Origin: Methanobacterium sp.
Lineage (GTDB): Archaea; Methanobacteriota; Methanobacteria; Methanobacteriales; Methanobacteriaceae
Direction of reading: 5' to 3'
Assembly (NCBI GenBank): GCA_018263005.1
Contig: JADFDH010000001.1
Location: forward strand, 62,001 to 126,000
Length of the DNA: 64,000 bases
Both the position numbers and the translations under genes were made by a program. Below are positions 53,492-62,725 of this stretch, piece by piece; the first letter of the stretch is position 1, and every line of letters begins with the position of its first letter. The notes below the pieces were generated by a model. It had not been told where the DNA came from. It worked only from the letters and a program-made list of their open reading frames with translations, and searched no databases.

Positions 53492-53632
53492 ATGGAGTTA
53501 CAAGACATTTTATTCATAATAGTGGCTATAATACTGGCTGTGATCGTGTTTTATCTGATTATATGGTTGTTGCCTATTGTAATCATAATCATAATAGCCT
53601 ATATTATCTATATTTTCCTTAGGGGTTCATAA
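53492..53632 (+). CDS. 46-residue hydrophobic membrane peptide
   Basis: A frame that is almost wholly hydrophobic: an acidic start (MELQD), then a long Ile-rich stretch with a proline near residue 28 that may split it into two short helices, and a short RGS end. There is no clear ribosome site. The size equals that of the small membrane frame at 21982, but the sequences are not alike. The remainder of the 53378-53764 gap has nothing else that I can support. Confidence 0.4.
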   Translation: MELQDILFIIVAIILAVIVFYLIIWLLPIVIIIIIAYIIYIFLRGS

Positions 53633-53764
53633 ATAGGTGGATATTTAAAATTATTTATCTTTATATGCCTTTGAGAATTTAATTTATTTTAAATATAATC
53701 TTAATAAGATAAAAGATGATTTAATTTAAATTAATCATATTAAATTTATTCATGGCGTGTTATT

Positions 53765-54382
53765 ATGTTGGATCTTAAATCAGTGGGTATGAGTAAGGGA
53801 ATGTTGTATGAGACCATTATAACCACCACTAATCCGGATAAGACACCCAATGCAGCACCTATAGGTGTGATATGTAAGAGTTTAAATGAAATTGTGGTTT
53901 ATCTTCATGAAGGATCCCATACAATAAAAAATATAAAGAATAACGGCGAATTCCTGGTTAATATTCTTAAAGATCCCCTAATTTTCGTAGAATCAACCAT
54001 GGGAGATCTTCCTACTGAAGATTTCATCAAGTATCATGATAATTATTCAATAAGAGATGCAGATGCGTTTGTCCTGGCTAAAGTGAAAGATCTTAAGGAC
54101 GTGGAGAGAGAAGACCAATTCGGCATCTCCAGAACCAGTATAGTACGGGCTAATGTAAAGGAAATTATTATAAATAATGAATGCGTGGAACCCTTAAACA
54201 GAGCCATCTACGGAGTGCTGGAATCACTAGTCTATCTCAGCCGTAAAGAAATAGTAAGCGGAAAAACAGAGGAACTCTACAATATGCGTATGAAGGAAAT
54301 ATCCAGGATAGTGAATAAAGTAGGCTCTGCTGAACATAAACAAGCTGTTAAAAAGGTGATGAAGGCCTGGGATGATGAATAA
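53765..54382 (+). CDS. DUF447 family protein (FMN-binding split-barrel type)
   Basis: A 205-residue protein of the archaeal DUF447 family. YETIITTTNPDKTPNAAPIGVI opens a split-barrel like those of flavin reductases, EIVVYLHEGSHTIKNIKNNGEFLVNIL continues it, and a helical C-terminal part follows. Members bind a flavin in structures of related proteins; the reaction is not known. The gene stands alone. Confidence 0.82.
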   Translation: MLDLKSVGMSKGMLYETIITTTNPDKTPNAAPIGVICKSLNEIVVYLHEGSHTIKNIKNNGEFLVNILKDPLIFVESTMGDLPTEDFIKYHDNYSIRDADAFVLAKVKDLKDVEREDQFGISRTSIVRANVKEIIINNECVEPLNRAIYGVLESLVYLSRKEIVSGKTEELYNMRMKEISRIVNKVGSAEHKQAVKKVMKAWDDE

Positions 54383-54454
54383 TATCATTTTATGAGTCCG
54401 TTAAAACTTTTTTCAAATACTTTTTTCAAATAATTTATTATTCAGTTTTCACAA

Positions 54455-55333
54455 CTACTCTAAATAAAACTCCTTACGCCTGGCCTCCAGGAGATTTGGT
54501 TTTTTACCTATAAGTTCTGATGCTACTTTGATCTGGGTTTTTGTATTTTCCTGAACTGATTTAATGAAATCAAAGCCCCTGAAATCCCGGAGCAGATGAT
54601 GATCCACCACCACCTGAGGTATTTCCCTGCAGATTTCGGTAAGATTAGTCCTGGACTTTTCGATATCCTCATGGGAAAAGGCGAAACCAAGTAAATACAG
54701 GGGAGGGCCGCTTAAAATCAAAGTATCCGGGTCCTGTTTTAGAATATAATCTTTAGTCTTATCATGGATGGGTCCCTGCACATCAGAGGCATGCATCACG
54801 GTTTCATTTTTATGACGGATGGTTAACGCAACCACATAGCCCAGTTTACTTCCCTCTGGACCATGGGGCAGTGGAATGGAAAATATGAATTCGGTATCTC
54901 CGACCTGGTAAGAATTACCATCACAAAAACTGATATCCGGGCTTATATCCTTCAAATCTTTTAAAAGCTTCTTTGATCTCTGCTGTTGGCTCTTATTTAT
55001 CTTTGATTTCGGGTTTTTAATTAACAACTTCTTATCCTGGTAGATCTCTCGGGCATACTGGGGATTGGAATCAAGAAACCTGTCCAGAGCAAAGGGGGTG
55101 TAATGGTCATGGTGGTAGTGGCTGATGGTAATTATATCCGCTAGCCTGGCATGTTCCTGTATATCAGTCCGGGTCTGGTAGAGAGCGTCGAATTCGGTTT
55201 TCCAGGGAGGTAAACCGAACCTCTTAGGACCCAGAGACGTACCTGGGTCTACTAATATCTTCTGATCGGTCTCGATATAGGTGGCCATGGACCTGACGCC
55301 TAGGCTTTCAAAGGCTAAAGGTGTGATTTTCAA
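54455..55333 (-). CDS. UPF0282 family MBL-fold hydrolase
   Basis: A 292-residue metallo-beta-lactamase-fold protein of the archaeal UPF0282 family. MATYIETDQKILVDPGTSLGPKRFGLPP is typical, the metal motif is SHYHHDHYTPF, and later ligands lie in VMHASDVQGPI and VVDHHLLRD. A TTG start is used behind GGAGAAAG. Substrate is unknown. No gene nearby shows a link. Confidence 0.85.
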   Translation of the reverse strand: MKITPLAFESLGVRSMATYIETDQKILVDPGTSLGPKRFGLPPWKTEFDALYQTRTDIQEHARLADIITISHYHHDHYTPFALDRFLDSNPQYAREIYQDKKLLIKNPKSKINKSQQQRSKKLLKDLKDISPDISFCDGNSYQVGDTEFIFSIPLPHGPEGSKLGYVVALTIRHKNETVMHASDVQGPIHDKTKDYILKQDPDTLILSGPPLYLLGFAFSHEDIEKSRTNLTEICREIPQVVVDHHLLRDFRGFDFIKSVQENTKTQIKVASELIGKKPNLLEARRKEFYLE

Positions 55334-55552
55334 GGGGACTCTTTCTCCTAAATTTTTAATATGATCTTAACTTTTATTGGAAATATTTTATTTTAAAACA
55401 TAGCATGTGATAAATCATGGTACTTTATTTGTTCCTTGATCATATTTTTATTAAGTTCGTTACACTTGAAACTAATCTTCATAATAATAAATCCCTATTT
55501 TAATAATACCATTATTCGGACAACTTAGCGAAAAGTATAAATAGAATGAATT

Positions 55553-55600
55553 ACTATGTTAAAAGTAACATATGTTAAAAATATCATATGTTAAAATTAA
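55553..55600 (+). repeat. three 16-bp tandem repeats at the PadR promoter
   Basis: ATGTTAAAA occurs at 55556, 55572 and 55588, an exact 16-bp period. The second and third units are CATATGTTAAAAATAT and CATATGTTAAAATTAA. AACATATGTT at 55567-55576 is also a palindrome. A TATA-like element (GTATAAATAG, about 55535-55544) lies just upstream, so the repeats cover the expected transcription start and the leader of the PadR gene at 55614. Confidence 0.6.
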
Positions 55601-55613
55601 CTCAAGTGAAAAG

Positions 55614-56126
55614 ATGACCAATTCAGAACTTATCATATTAGGAATGATATATTTCAATCCCAGCCATGGATATGCCCTTAAAAAGAATGTTAAAACCTAT
55701 TTCGGAAATCCACACTACAAATTAAACAACAACATCCTATATTCCACCCTGCAAAAACTGGAAAAACAAGGTTACATAATAGGAAAAGAAACATTCACAG
55801 AAAAAATAAATAAAAAGGTCTATCAAATCACAGAAACTGGTAAAAAATATTTATTAGAGCTAGTAGCTGCTCCGGCAGAGCCTGATATTGAAGAATTCGA
55901 CTTCAAGGTCAAAGCTGTCTTTTTTGATCTCATTCCAAAGGAAAAACGTATCAAAGCGATCAAACCACTATATGAAGCTAAATTGAAAATGTACCAGGAA
56001 AACATGAAAAAGAAGGAACAATTAGCTCACCAAATGCCCCCTGTTTCATTAACCGTACTGGAATATGGTATCAAAGAATTGGAGATTTCACTGGAGTTTT
56101 ATGAAGAATTAATGAAGATAGATTAA
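55614..56126 (+). CDS. PadR family transcriptional regulator
   Basis: About 170 residues. MTNSELIILGMIYFNPSHGYALKKNV starts the winged helix, NNNILYSTLQKLEKQGYIIG holds the recognition helix, and KKVYQITETGKKYL is the wing. The C-terminal half is helical. I chose the ATG at 55614, since earlier in-frame starts at 55572 and 55588 fall inside the tandem repeats. It likely binds the repeats at 55553-55600. A small membrane protein follows 20 bases later. Confidence 0.85.
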   Translation: MTNSELIILGMIYFNPSHGYALKKNVKTYFGNPHYKLNNNILYSTLQKLEKQGYIIGKETFTEKINKKVYQITETGKKYLLELVAAPAEPDIEEFDFKVKAVFFDLIPKEKRIKAIKPLYEAKLKMYQENMKKKEQLAHQMPPVSLTVLEYGIKELEISLEFYEELMKID

Positions 56127-56146
56127 ATATAATGGAGTTGAAAAAA

Positions 56147-56317
56147 ATGGATAAATTACAGATCATAGGCATAGGAATATTATTAGTAATCATGGGAACA
56201 TTATTCTCCCTACTTGGAAGCATAGGAAACATAATAAGCTTCATCATAGCAATGGTGGTTGTAGGTTACATAATTAAGTCCATAAGAGATGAAAAAACCA
56301 ATATTAGTAACGTATAA
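56147..56317 (+). CDS. small two-helix membrane protein
   Basis: A 56-residue protein with two hydrophobic stretches (about residues 5-24 and 28-43) and a charged tail (KSIRDEKTNISNV). GGAG lies about 8-10 bases before the ATG at 56147. It follows the PadR gene on the same strand and may be the target of that regulator or part of a small stress operon. No family is recognised. Confidence 0.6.
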   Translation: MDKLQIIGIGILLVIMGTLFSLLGSIGNIISFIIAMVVVGYIIKSIRDEKTNISNV

Positions 56318-56343
56318 TTTTCTATTTGCTAATTTAATTTAAA

Positions 56344-57957
56344 TTATTTTTTCACTAAATCTACGAACTGGAATTTCTCCCCATCAAAAAGTCCTAAATC
56401 GCTGATTTTAAGCTGAGGGATCACCAGAAGAGCCATAAATGATAAGGTCATGAAAGGGGATTGTAATGTACATCCCATGACTTTAACCTTCTCTAATAAG
56501 GATGTTAATTGAACAGATACATCTTCAGCTCTTTCATCACTCATCAAGCCCGCGATAGGAAGTTTTAAAGAACTGAAATTACCATTTGAAAGAGCAAGGA
56601 GACCACCACCATTTTCAACCAATCGGTTAACGGAATCAGCCATATCCTGGGTATTGGTACCAACTACTATGATGTTATGGCTGTCATGGGCCACGCTAGA
56701 TGCAATAGCACCATCTTTTAAACCGAATCCATGGACAAATCCATTAGAAATCCGATTATGACCGTATCTTTCAACCACACTGATCTTTAAAATATCATTG
56801 TTAAGATCTGACATTATCTTTCCATGGGCCACCATTAATTCTGCTTCTGTTTCCCCGGTAATCAGCTGTCCCTCATTAACCTTGATCACCCTCACTTTTT
56901 TGGTAACATCTTCAGAAGGTATTTCAAAATCTTCAGGTGTTTTAGGTGTTAATTTAAAGGTAGTCCCTAGTTTCAGAGGTTTTACGGGAAAAAATGAATT
57001 ACCATTCTGTGCTACCACTTCACCATTAATTATAACCTTTTTAACATTTAATTTCTCCAGATCATCAACTACTACCATATCCGCTGCTCTGCCAGGTCCG
57101 ATAAACCCGTTGTTCAGGTTATAATGGGTGGCAGGATTAATGGTTACCATTTTAACCGCTTTCATGGGGTCCAGTCCGTATTCAGTAGCTTCTCTTATCA
57201 TCTGGTCAATATGGCCATTTAGCAGATCTTCTGGATGTTTATCATCGGATACGATGAATTCACCACCAGCACCTATTAAATCCTCTAAATTCTTTGCAGA
57301 GGATCCCTGTCTGAGCATAACCTTCATTCCCATCTTTCTTTTCTCTATAACTTCCTCTTTTATTGTGCATTCATGGTCAGTGGATATTCCTGCGGATATG
57401 TATTTGCAGAGATCATCTCCAGATAAAAGGGGCGCATGACCATCTACAGGTTTCCTATGTCTTTTAGCAGCAGCTATCTTAGCCAGGACCTCCTCATCCT
57501 CAGATAAGACTCCGGGAAAGTTCATCATCTCCCCCAATGCCACTACATCATCCATTTCGAGCAATCTATCTATCTCTTCTGAATCAACTATAGCTCCGGA
57601 GGTTTCAAAAACTGTTGCCGGGACGCAGGATGGGGCGGTGAAGTAAACCTTCAAAGGAACCGAGGCGGCATCTTTCATCATGTAATCTATCCCTGCAAGT
57701 CCCATTACATTGGCTATCTCATGGGGATCCGCCACAATAGCAGTGGTTCCGTGAGGAACCACTACTTCTGCGAATCTGCTGGGTGTTAACATGGAGCTTT
57801 CGATGTGGATATGGGCGTCGATAAAGCCGGGTAAAATAAGATCTTTAAACTCCTCTTTTACTGCTTTAACACATTTAATAAGACCATTTTCTGCAGATAT
57901 TTCTGCTGGATAAATATCTTCTGTAATAACGTTTAGAAGGTTTCCTTTAATCTTCAA
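56344..57957 (-). CDS. ade: adenine deaminase
   Basis: A 537-residue amidohydrolase that turns adenine into hypoxanthine for purine salvage. The metal site DAHIHIESSMLTPSRF is at residues 47-62, followed by HGTTAIVADPHEIANVMG and DGHAPLLSGDDLCKY; the C-terminal half contains HDSHNIIVVGTN, typical of Ade rather than of eukaryotic-type adenosine deaminase. A TTG start lies behind GGAGAATA. It stands alone on the minus strand. Confidence 0.93.
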   Translation of the reverse strand: MKIKGNLLNVITEDIYPAEISAENGLIKCVKAVKEEFKDLILPGFIDAHIHIESSMLTPSRFAEVVVPHGTTAIVADPHEIANVMGLAGIDYMMKDAASVPLKVYFTAPSCVPATVFETSGAIVDSEEIDRLLEMDDVVALGEMMNFPGVLSEDEEVLAKIAAAKRHRKPVDGHAPLLSGDDLCKYISAGISTDHECTIKEEVIEKRKMGMKVMLRQGSSAKNLEDLIGAGGEFIVSDDKHPEDLLNGHIDQMIREATEYGLDPMKAVKMVTINPATHYNLNNGFIGPGRAADMVVVDDLEKLNVKKVIINGEVVAQNGNSFFPVKPLKLGTTFKLTPKTPEDFEIPSEDVTKKVRVIKVNEGQLITGETEAELMVAHGKIMSDLNNDILKISVVERYGHNRISNGFVHGFGLKDGAIASSVAHDSHNIIVVGTNTQDMADSVNRLVENGGGLLALSNGNFSSLKLPIAGLMSDERAEDVSVQLTSLLEKVKVMGCTLQSPFMTLSFMALLVIPQLKISDLGLFDGEKFQFVDLVKK

Positions 57958-58126
57958 GTATTATTCTCCTTAATATTAATAAAATATTCATGATTTATGA
58001 TGATTCTGATTTTCTATAAATTCTATCTTTATTAGGATCTATTTTTTCATAAATTATTTTCTTTTTAACAACTAAAATTTTTTTATAGGTATATTAAATT
58101 ATTAATTAGTTTAAGGGGGGAAAATT

Positions 58127-58279
58127 TTGGTAAAAGAGACTGAAAATATAGATAAGAATACTAATGAAAGAATCCTTCAAGCGGCTACTGAAGTTTTTGC
58201 CCTTAATGGTTATTATGCTGCGGGAGTAGATGAAATAGCTAGGTAAGCAAATGTATCTAAACCTTTAATTTATTATTAA
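58127..58279 (+). pseudogene. TetR-family regulator remnant
   Basis: A TTG behind GGGGGG starts a frame reading NERILQAATEVFALNGYYAAGVDEIAR, the first helices of a TetR DNA-binding domain. It then meets TAA at 58244-58246, reads on as ANVSKPLIYY (the recognition helix region), and stops again at TAA 58277-58279. The rest of the protein is missing; 58280-58427 shows only AT-rich DNA without further TetR-like sequence. This is a decayed gene. Confidence 0.75.
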
Positions 58280-58427
58280 AAGTAATTCAAGTTTAGATTA
58301 GTAAATATAATTTATTAGGTTTATGTTATTATTAATTAAAATAATAAAATTTGAATACAGAATATTTTTCATTATCTAAATAATCAGGATTATTCTAAAA
58401 CAACCTTTTTTGGTAGGAATTATATAA

Positions 58428-58796
58428 ATGGAAATAAGTCGAGGAGTTTTTTTTAGTTTAGGCGTAACATTTTTAGGAATTGGTATAATAGGGATAGTTA
58501 TTCCCATATTACCTACAACTCCTTTTATTCTGGTATCTGCTTTTTGTTTTGGTAAAAGTTCCAAAAGAATTGAAAAATGGATTTCCAGTAACCGCTACTT
58601 TGGAAGTTACATTGAAAATTATAAAGCCAATAAAGGTGTTCCTTTAGATGTAAAACTTAAGAGTATAGGTTTTTTATGGATAACCTTAATTATATCTGCT
58701 CTTATTTTTTCAAACAATATATACCTTCTTATATTGTTAATCATAGTGGGAATAGCTGTTACAGCGCATATATTGTTACTTAAAACTAGAATTTAA
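58428..58796 (+). CDS. DUF454/YbaN family membrane protein
   Basis: A 122-residue protein with three membrane helices. The family patterns are present: GIIGIVIPILPTTPFILVSAFCFGKSS, then RIEKWISSNRYFGSYIENYKANKGVP and KLKSIGFLWITL. Function is unknown. It lies directly behind the TetR remnant, which may once have controlled it. Confidence 0.85.
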   Translation: MEISRGVFFSLGVTFLGIGIIGIVIPILPTTPFILVSAFCFGKSSKRIEKWISSNRYFGSYIENYKANKGVPLDVKLKSIGFLWITLIISALIFSNNIYLLILLIIVGIAVTAHILLLKTRI

Positions 58797-58974
58797 TGTT
58801 TTTCCATATTTTAAGGCTTTTATTTACAATTTTTTTTTTAAACTTCTTCTGCCAAAAAAATAAAGCTTTTAAAACCATATTTACTCTACACTAAAATCAT
58901 ATCTTCCTTTTATAAGGCTTTAAGTCTCTTTATCCTTAGCTCAAATGTATCAAAGCTTAAAGCCATTCACATTC

Positions 58975-60192
58975 TTATTTTTTAAGTTCCTGATAAAGCA
59001 TGGGCAGGAAAGCCCCCACATCAGTTACGATACCGATTACCTGGGCGCTGCCGCGGTCGCTGAGTTTGGTTACTGTACTTGGGCTTATGTCCACGCAGAT
59101 GCTTTTAACCTCGGAGGGCAGGATGTTTCCCACGGCGATGGAATGGAGCATGGTAGCGATCATGATCACCATATCCACTTCCTGTACGTACTTCCGCATC
59201 TCATCCTGTGCTTCTAATATATCAGTTATAACATCAGGAAGTGGTCCGTCATCCCTTATTGATCCGGCCAGTACAAAGGGAACCTTATTCTTAACACATT
59301 CATACATTATACCTTCATTTAAGATTCCTTGATCAACTGCTTCTTTTATTGATCCAGACTGGTTAATCTGGTTGATGGCGTATATGTGGTGTCTGTGTCC
59401 TCTGGTCACTGTTTCACCGGTTTTAATACTCACACCCAGTGAGGTGCCGTATAGGGCGTTTTCTATATCATGGGTTGCCAGGGCGTTACCAGCAAAAAGA
59501 ACATCGATTATACCCTCTCTGATCATCTGGGCCAGAATCGGTGCTGAACCAGTATGCACTATAGCAGGACCACCGACCAGGGCTATTTTACCCCCTTTAT
59601 CCTTTATTCTCCTGATTTCCTGGGCAGTTTTACTCATAATGGATTTGAAAGGTTTTTCAGTGGATGCATCACTAGACATGAACTCAAAAACACCTAATTT
59701 ACCCCGGGGCCTTTCTGGGGGAATTACTTTAATACCTTCCCTCCCTACAACCACCATTTCTCCCTTCTTGATATGGACCATGGGTTTACAGTAAGCCCGA
59801 TTATTTTCACTATCCACTACAATGGCGCAGTCCATTTCTATCTCTTCAACATTGATCCACTTATTATCATAGCGGATATAGGTGGGATGGTTGGTTGTGG
59901 AGTAGAATTCATTAGGAAAGGTTTTAGCCTTAGGTGATGGTTCCAATTCAACTTCATGTATCTCCACCACTAAAGCCCCTATCTCTGAAAGCTCATCCAA
60001 AATTTCTCCAAGATGTTCTTCGCTTTTTCCTTTAACTTCTATTTTAGCATAGCTAATATCCTTTTTACGTTTTCCAACCTGGAATTCATGTATATTGAAG
60101 TCCCCTCCCATGTCCATTATAAGGTCCAGGGCTTTAGGAATGATCAGGGAATCTATGATGTGGCCAGTTAGTTCAATTTCTCTTGAATACAT
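58975..60192 (-). CDS. archaeal ornithine cyclodeaminase-type enzyme, TIGR00300 family
   Basis: A 405-residue protein of the archaeal LOR/SDH-like family (TIGR00300), described as ornithine cyclodeaminase in methanogens. The N-terminal part has REIELTGHIIDSLIIPKALD and FPNEFYSTTNHPTYIR; the C-terminal part has IALVGGPAIVHTGSAPILAQMI and VLFAGNALATHDIENALYG, which bind NAD, and VCVDISP-like ICVDISPSTVTKLSDRGS. It would convert ornithine to proline plus ammonia. AGGTGG precedes the ATG. Confidence 0.85.
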   Translation of the reverse strand: MYSREIELTGHIIDSLIIPKALDLIMDMGGDFNIHEFQVGKRKKDISYAKIEVKGKSEEHLGEILDELSEIGALVVEIHEVELEPSPKAKTFPNEFYSTTNHPTYIRYDNKWINVEEIEMDCAIVVDSENNRAYCKPMVHIKKGEMVVVGREGIKVIPPERPRGKLGVFEFMSSDASTEKPFKSIMSKTAQEIRRIKDKGGKIALVGGPAIVHTGSAPILAQMIREGIIDVLFAGNALATHDIENALYGTSLGVSIKTGETVTRGHRHHIYAINQINQSGSIKEAVDQGILNEGIMYECVKNKVPFVLAGSIRDDGPLPDVITDILEAQDEMRKYVQEVDMVIMIATMLHSIAVGNILPSEVKSICVDISPSTVTKLSDRGSAQVIGIVTDVGAFLPMLYQELKK

Positions 60193-60294
60193 TTTTCCAC
60201 CTGTAAATTCTTCTAGATAATCGTTTTTAAATTATTAGACTTAAATTTATCAGTTATTTTATTTTCTATTCTATTTAAAACCAATTCTTAAATT

Positions 60295-61488
60295 TTAGAT
60301 CTTACATACCTGTTCTGGAATTTCTCTTAAGGAGAATATAATTTTAATAATACATAGTAGGGTTAATATGGCCAGGACAACCCACCCTGCAACTAATGTT
60401 CCTAAAAATCCCGTACAGATAACTAGTATGATTATCAGGTAATAAGGGGCTCTGAATTTTACTAAAAATTTACTTAAACAGGTTTTCAAGTCAAATGATG
60501 ATAAGAAAATACCGCTTAAAGATATTAAAGCAATTCCTAATGAAAAACAGAGTAGCCATACTTCATTACGGGGGAGTGGAAGATTGGAATTAAGGAAGAT
60601 CAAATGTTTAATCCCTGCTGCAACTCCCACTATACCCAATAGTAAGGGGAAATGGGAATACATCCATAACTGATAATTTTTAACATCTTCTTCAGATTCC
60701 TGTACTCGGCCCTCAGCACCCTTTGCTTCTTCAAAATAACCCCACCATATAGTAAATGCAATAATTAGGCCAAGTAAACCCACAATATCAGTATATAAGT
60801 TAAGACCAGCATTGCTAATTGCAAATACAATACTGATAATGGCTTCACCAATTAATATAATGGTGAACAGGCCGAATCTTTCAGGCAGATGTGTGGGATG
60901 GGGAGGGAGTTCTAATTGTAAATTTCTGGCTGTTAATGGAGTTAACAAATCGATGATGATAGCCACACCCCATAATACGAAACGCCAGGGAGCAGGTATA
61001 AATGCAGATATAAGCCATATTAATGCTGCGATAGAAAAACCAATACTGTAATGGATGCTGAGAGATTTAGCCTGGGGATTATTTCTTCCAACTATCAAAT
61101 ATTCAAATACTAATATGAACCTTAAAATAGCATAACATATAGCAAAACCTGATCCACCGGTTCCTAAGGCATTTTTAGCATTAATAGTTAGGAAAGCGAC
61201 CACGATCATCTGAATCATGGTTAGAAAACGGTTAAAGAAGTCATCAGTACCGAAACGACTTAAATAGAAAGTATGACCCACCCAGCCCCACCAGATCACG
61301 AAGAAAATAGGTATTAACAGGATGAAGGATAGAAAATCATAGCTGTAGCTGAGGTTTAAAGCAAGCTGGGATACTGCCGCTACAAAGATCAGATCAAAGA
61401 GGAGCTCCGTCCAGTTTGCGTGTCTCTCAGCTTTATCGTCATTGAGATAAGGTCCTGAGCTGATTATTAGATCTTTTCTAAACTTCAT
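60295..61488 (-). CDS. low temperature requirement A (LtrA) family membrane protein
   Basis: A 397-residue protein with about 11 membrane helices. The family start HANWTELLFDLIFVAAVSQLAL is clear, as are FFVIWWGWVGHTFYLSRFGTDD and PTHLPERFGLFTIILIGEAIISIV in the middle. The name comes from a Listeria gene needed at low temperature; biochemical role is unknown. The gene stands alone. Confidence 0.9.
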   Translation of the reverse strand: MKFRKDLIISSGPYLNDDKAERHANWTELLFDLIFVAAVSQLALNLSYSYDFLSFILLIPIFFVIWWGWVGHTFYLSRFGTDDFFNRFLTMIQMIVVAFLTINAKNALGTGGSGFAICYAILRFILVFEYLIVGRNNPQAKSLSIHYSIGFSIAALIWLISAFIPAPWRFVLWGVAIIIDLLTPLTARNLQLELPPHPTHLPERFGLFTIILIGEAIISIVFAISNAGLNLYTDIVGLLGLIIAFTIWWGYFEEAKGAEGRVQESEEDVKNYQLWMYSHFPLLLGIVGVAAGIKHLIFLNSNLPLPRNEVWLLCFSLGIALISLSGIFLSSFDLKTCLSKFLVKFRAPYYLIIILVICTGFLGTLVAGWVVLAILTLLCIIKIIFSLREIPEQVCKI

Positions 61489-61606
61489 TTTTATCTATTT
61501 ATTAATCAATTATTACAGTTATTTTTTGAAATAAAAACAGTTAGAACATTTTATAGATTAATAATAGGCAGATTATTGATTATTTGCCATGAAATTAATT
61601 AATTCA

Positions 61607-62410
61607 TCAATCATTTTCAAATATATATCCTTTAACTTCTTTAAAACGGCCTGATTCATCATTAATAGCTACTAAATTGGCGATTATAATAATTTCTTCA
61701 CCATCTGGTTTTTGGTGGGTGGTTTGATGTCCTTTTATTTTTTCCTCCGTTTTAAGTCGGTATATAATTTCTGCCCAGTCCTTTGGATTAAAATTTGATA
61801 TATTAGACTTTTTTGCATCTTCAATATTTTCAAAGCCATATATCTCAGCAAATGAAGGATTACACTCAATAATTTCTCCACCGATGGTTGCTATGAAATC
61901 TCCAGTTAGATCATCATTGAAAAGACGACGATATTTCTCTTCACTCTTTTTAAGAGCTTTATCCGCCATTTTCTGTTTTGTTATATCTCTTTCTATGGTG
62001 GAAGCACCTACTATCTTATCTTCAGAGGCTTTAATAGGGGATATGGTTACAGAAACATCTACTAAATCACCATTCTTTCTCTTTCTAACAGTTTCGAAAT
62101 TATTGATCAGTTTATCCTCACTTATTTTTCCCTGGATACACTTCAGTTCATTAGCCCTATCCGGAGGGCATAAAATGGAAATATTTTTTCCAATTGCTTC
62201 TTCTGTTCCATATCCATACATTTTTTTAGCGCCTTTATTCCAGCTTAGAATGGTCCCGTCATTATCTGTTCCAATAATAGCATCATCAGAGTACTGGACA
62301 ATGGCGGCCATGTTTCCCACCATAAACGAAACATAATCATCATCTTGACGAATTCTTTCAATCAAATCCTCAAGTAAAATGATAAAATTATCCTTATTTT
62401 CTTCTTCCAA
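61607..62410 (-). CDS. PAS-domain sensory protein without output domain
   Basis: A 267-residue soluble protein with two PAS domains. The first (about residues 38-145) has DDAIIGTDNDGTILSWNKGAKKMYGY and a PAC end VDVSVTISPIKASEDKIVGAS; the second (about 155-265) has ADFIATIGGEIIECNPSF-like DFIATIGGEIIECNPSFAEIYG. It ends right after the second PAS, with no kinase, cyclase or DNA-binding part. It starts with TTG behind GGGGTT. It could work in trans with a separate histidine kinase. Confidence 0.85.
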   Translation of the reverse strand: MEEENKDNFIILLEDLIERIRQDDDYVSFMVGNMAAIVQYSDDAIIGTDNDGTILSWNKGAKKMYGYGTEEAIGKNISILCPPDRANELKCIQGKISEDKLINNFETVRKRKNGDLVDVSVTISPIKASEDKIVGASTIERDITKQKMADKALKKSEEKYRRLFNDDLTGDFIATIGGEIIECNPSFAEIYGFENIEDAKKSNISNFNPKDWAEIIYRLKTEEKIKGHQTTHQKPDGEEIIIIANLVAINDESGRFKEVKGYIFEND

Positions 62411-62520
62411 ATTTAGAACCCCTTTATTAGTTATCTAATCAGTATATATGGCTTTGATTTTTATTTATATTTATCTTCTAATTTAGATCTTGAAATTTTC
62501 TAATTACACACATAACGTAA

Positions 62521-62661
62521 CGCAGCATTTTCAGGCCAAAAAATATTCGAAGGACCTATATCATCACAAAGGATAAGAAAACAGTTTATTATGTAATGCT
62601 AACCATTCGCCGCACCTCTGGGGATGAGAAGTACATGGTATTTCAAAATATTGCAGATTAA
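62521..62661 (+). other. short open frame without a start, possible gene remnant
   Basis: In the 315-base gap between the PAS gene and the beta-helix gene, 46 codons stay open between a TAA at 62518-62520 and a TAA at 62659-62661. The translation is protein-like and basic (RRTYIITKDKK, LTIRRTSGDEKYMVF) and DNA here is less AT-rich than other gaps. There is no ATG before codon 26 and no ribosome site. It may be the tail of a lost gene, perhaps mobile-element related; I cannot name it. Confidence 0.25.
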
Positions 62662-62725
62662 GTTATAATTAAATAGAATTAAGCAGATTAAAAAGAAAAA
62701 TAAATAAAAGAAGGGTATTTAACCC

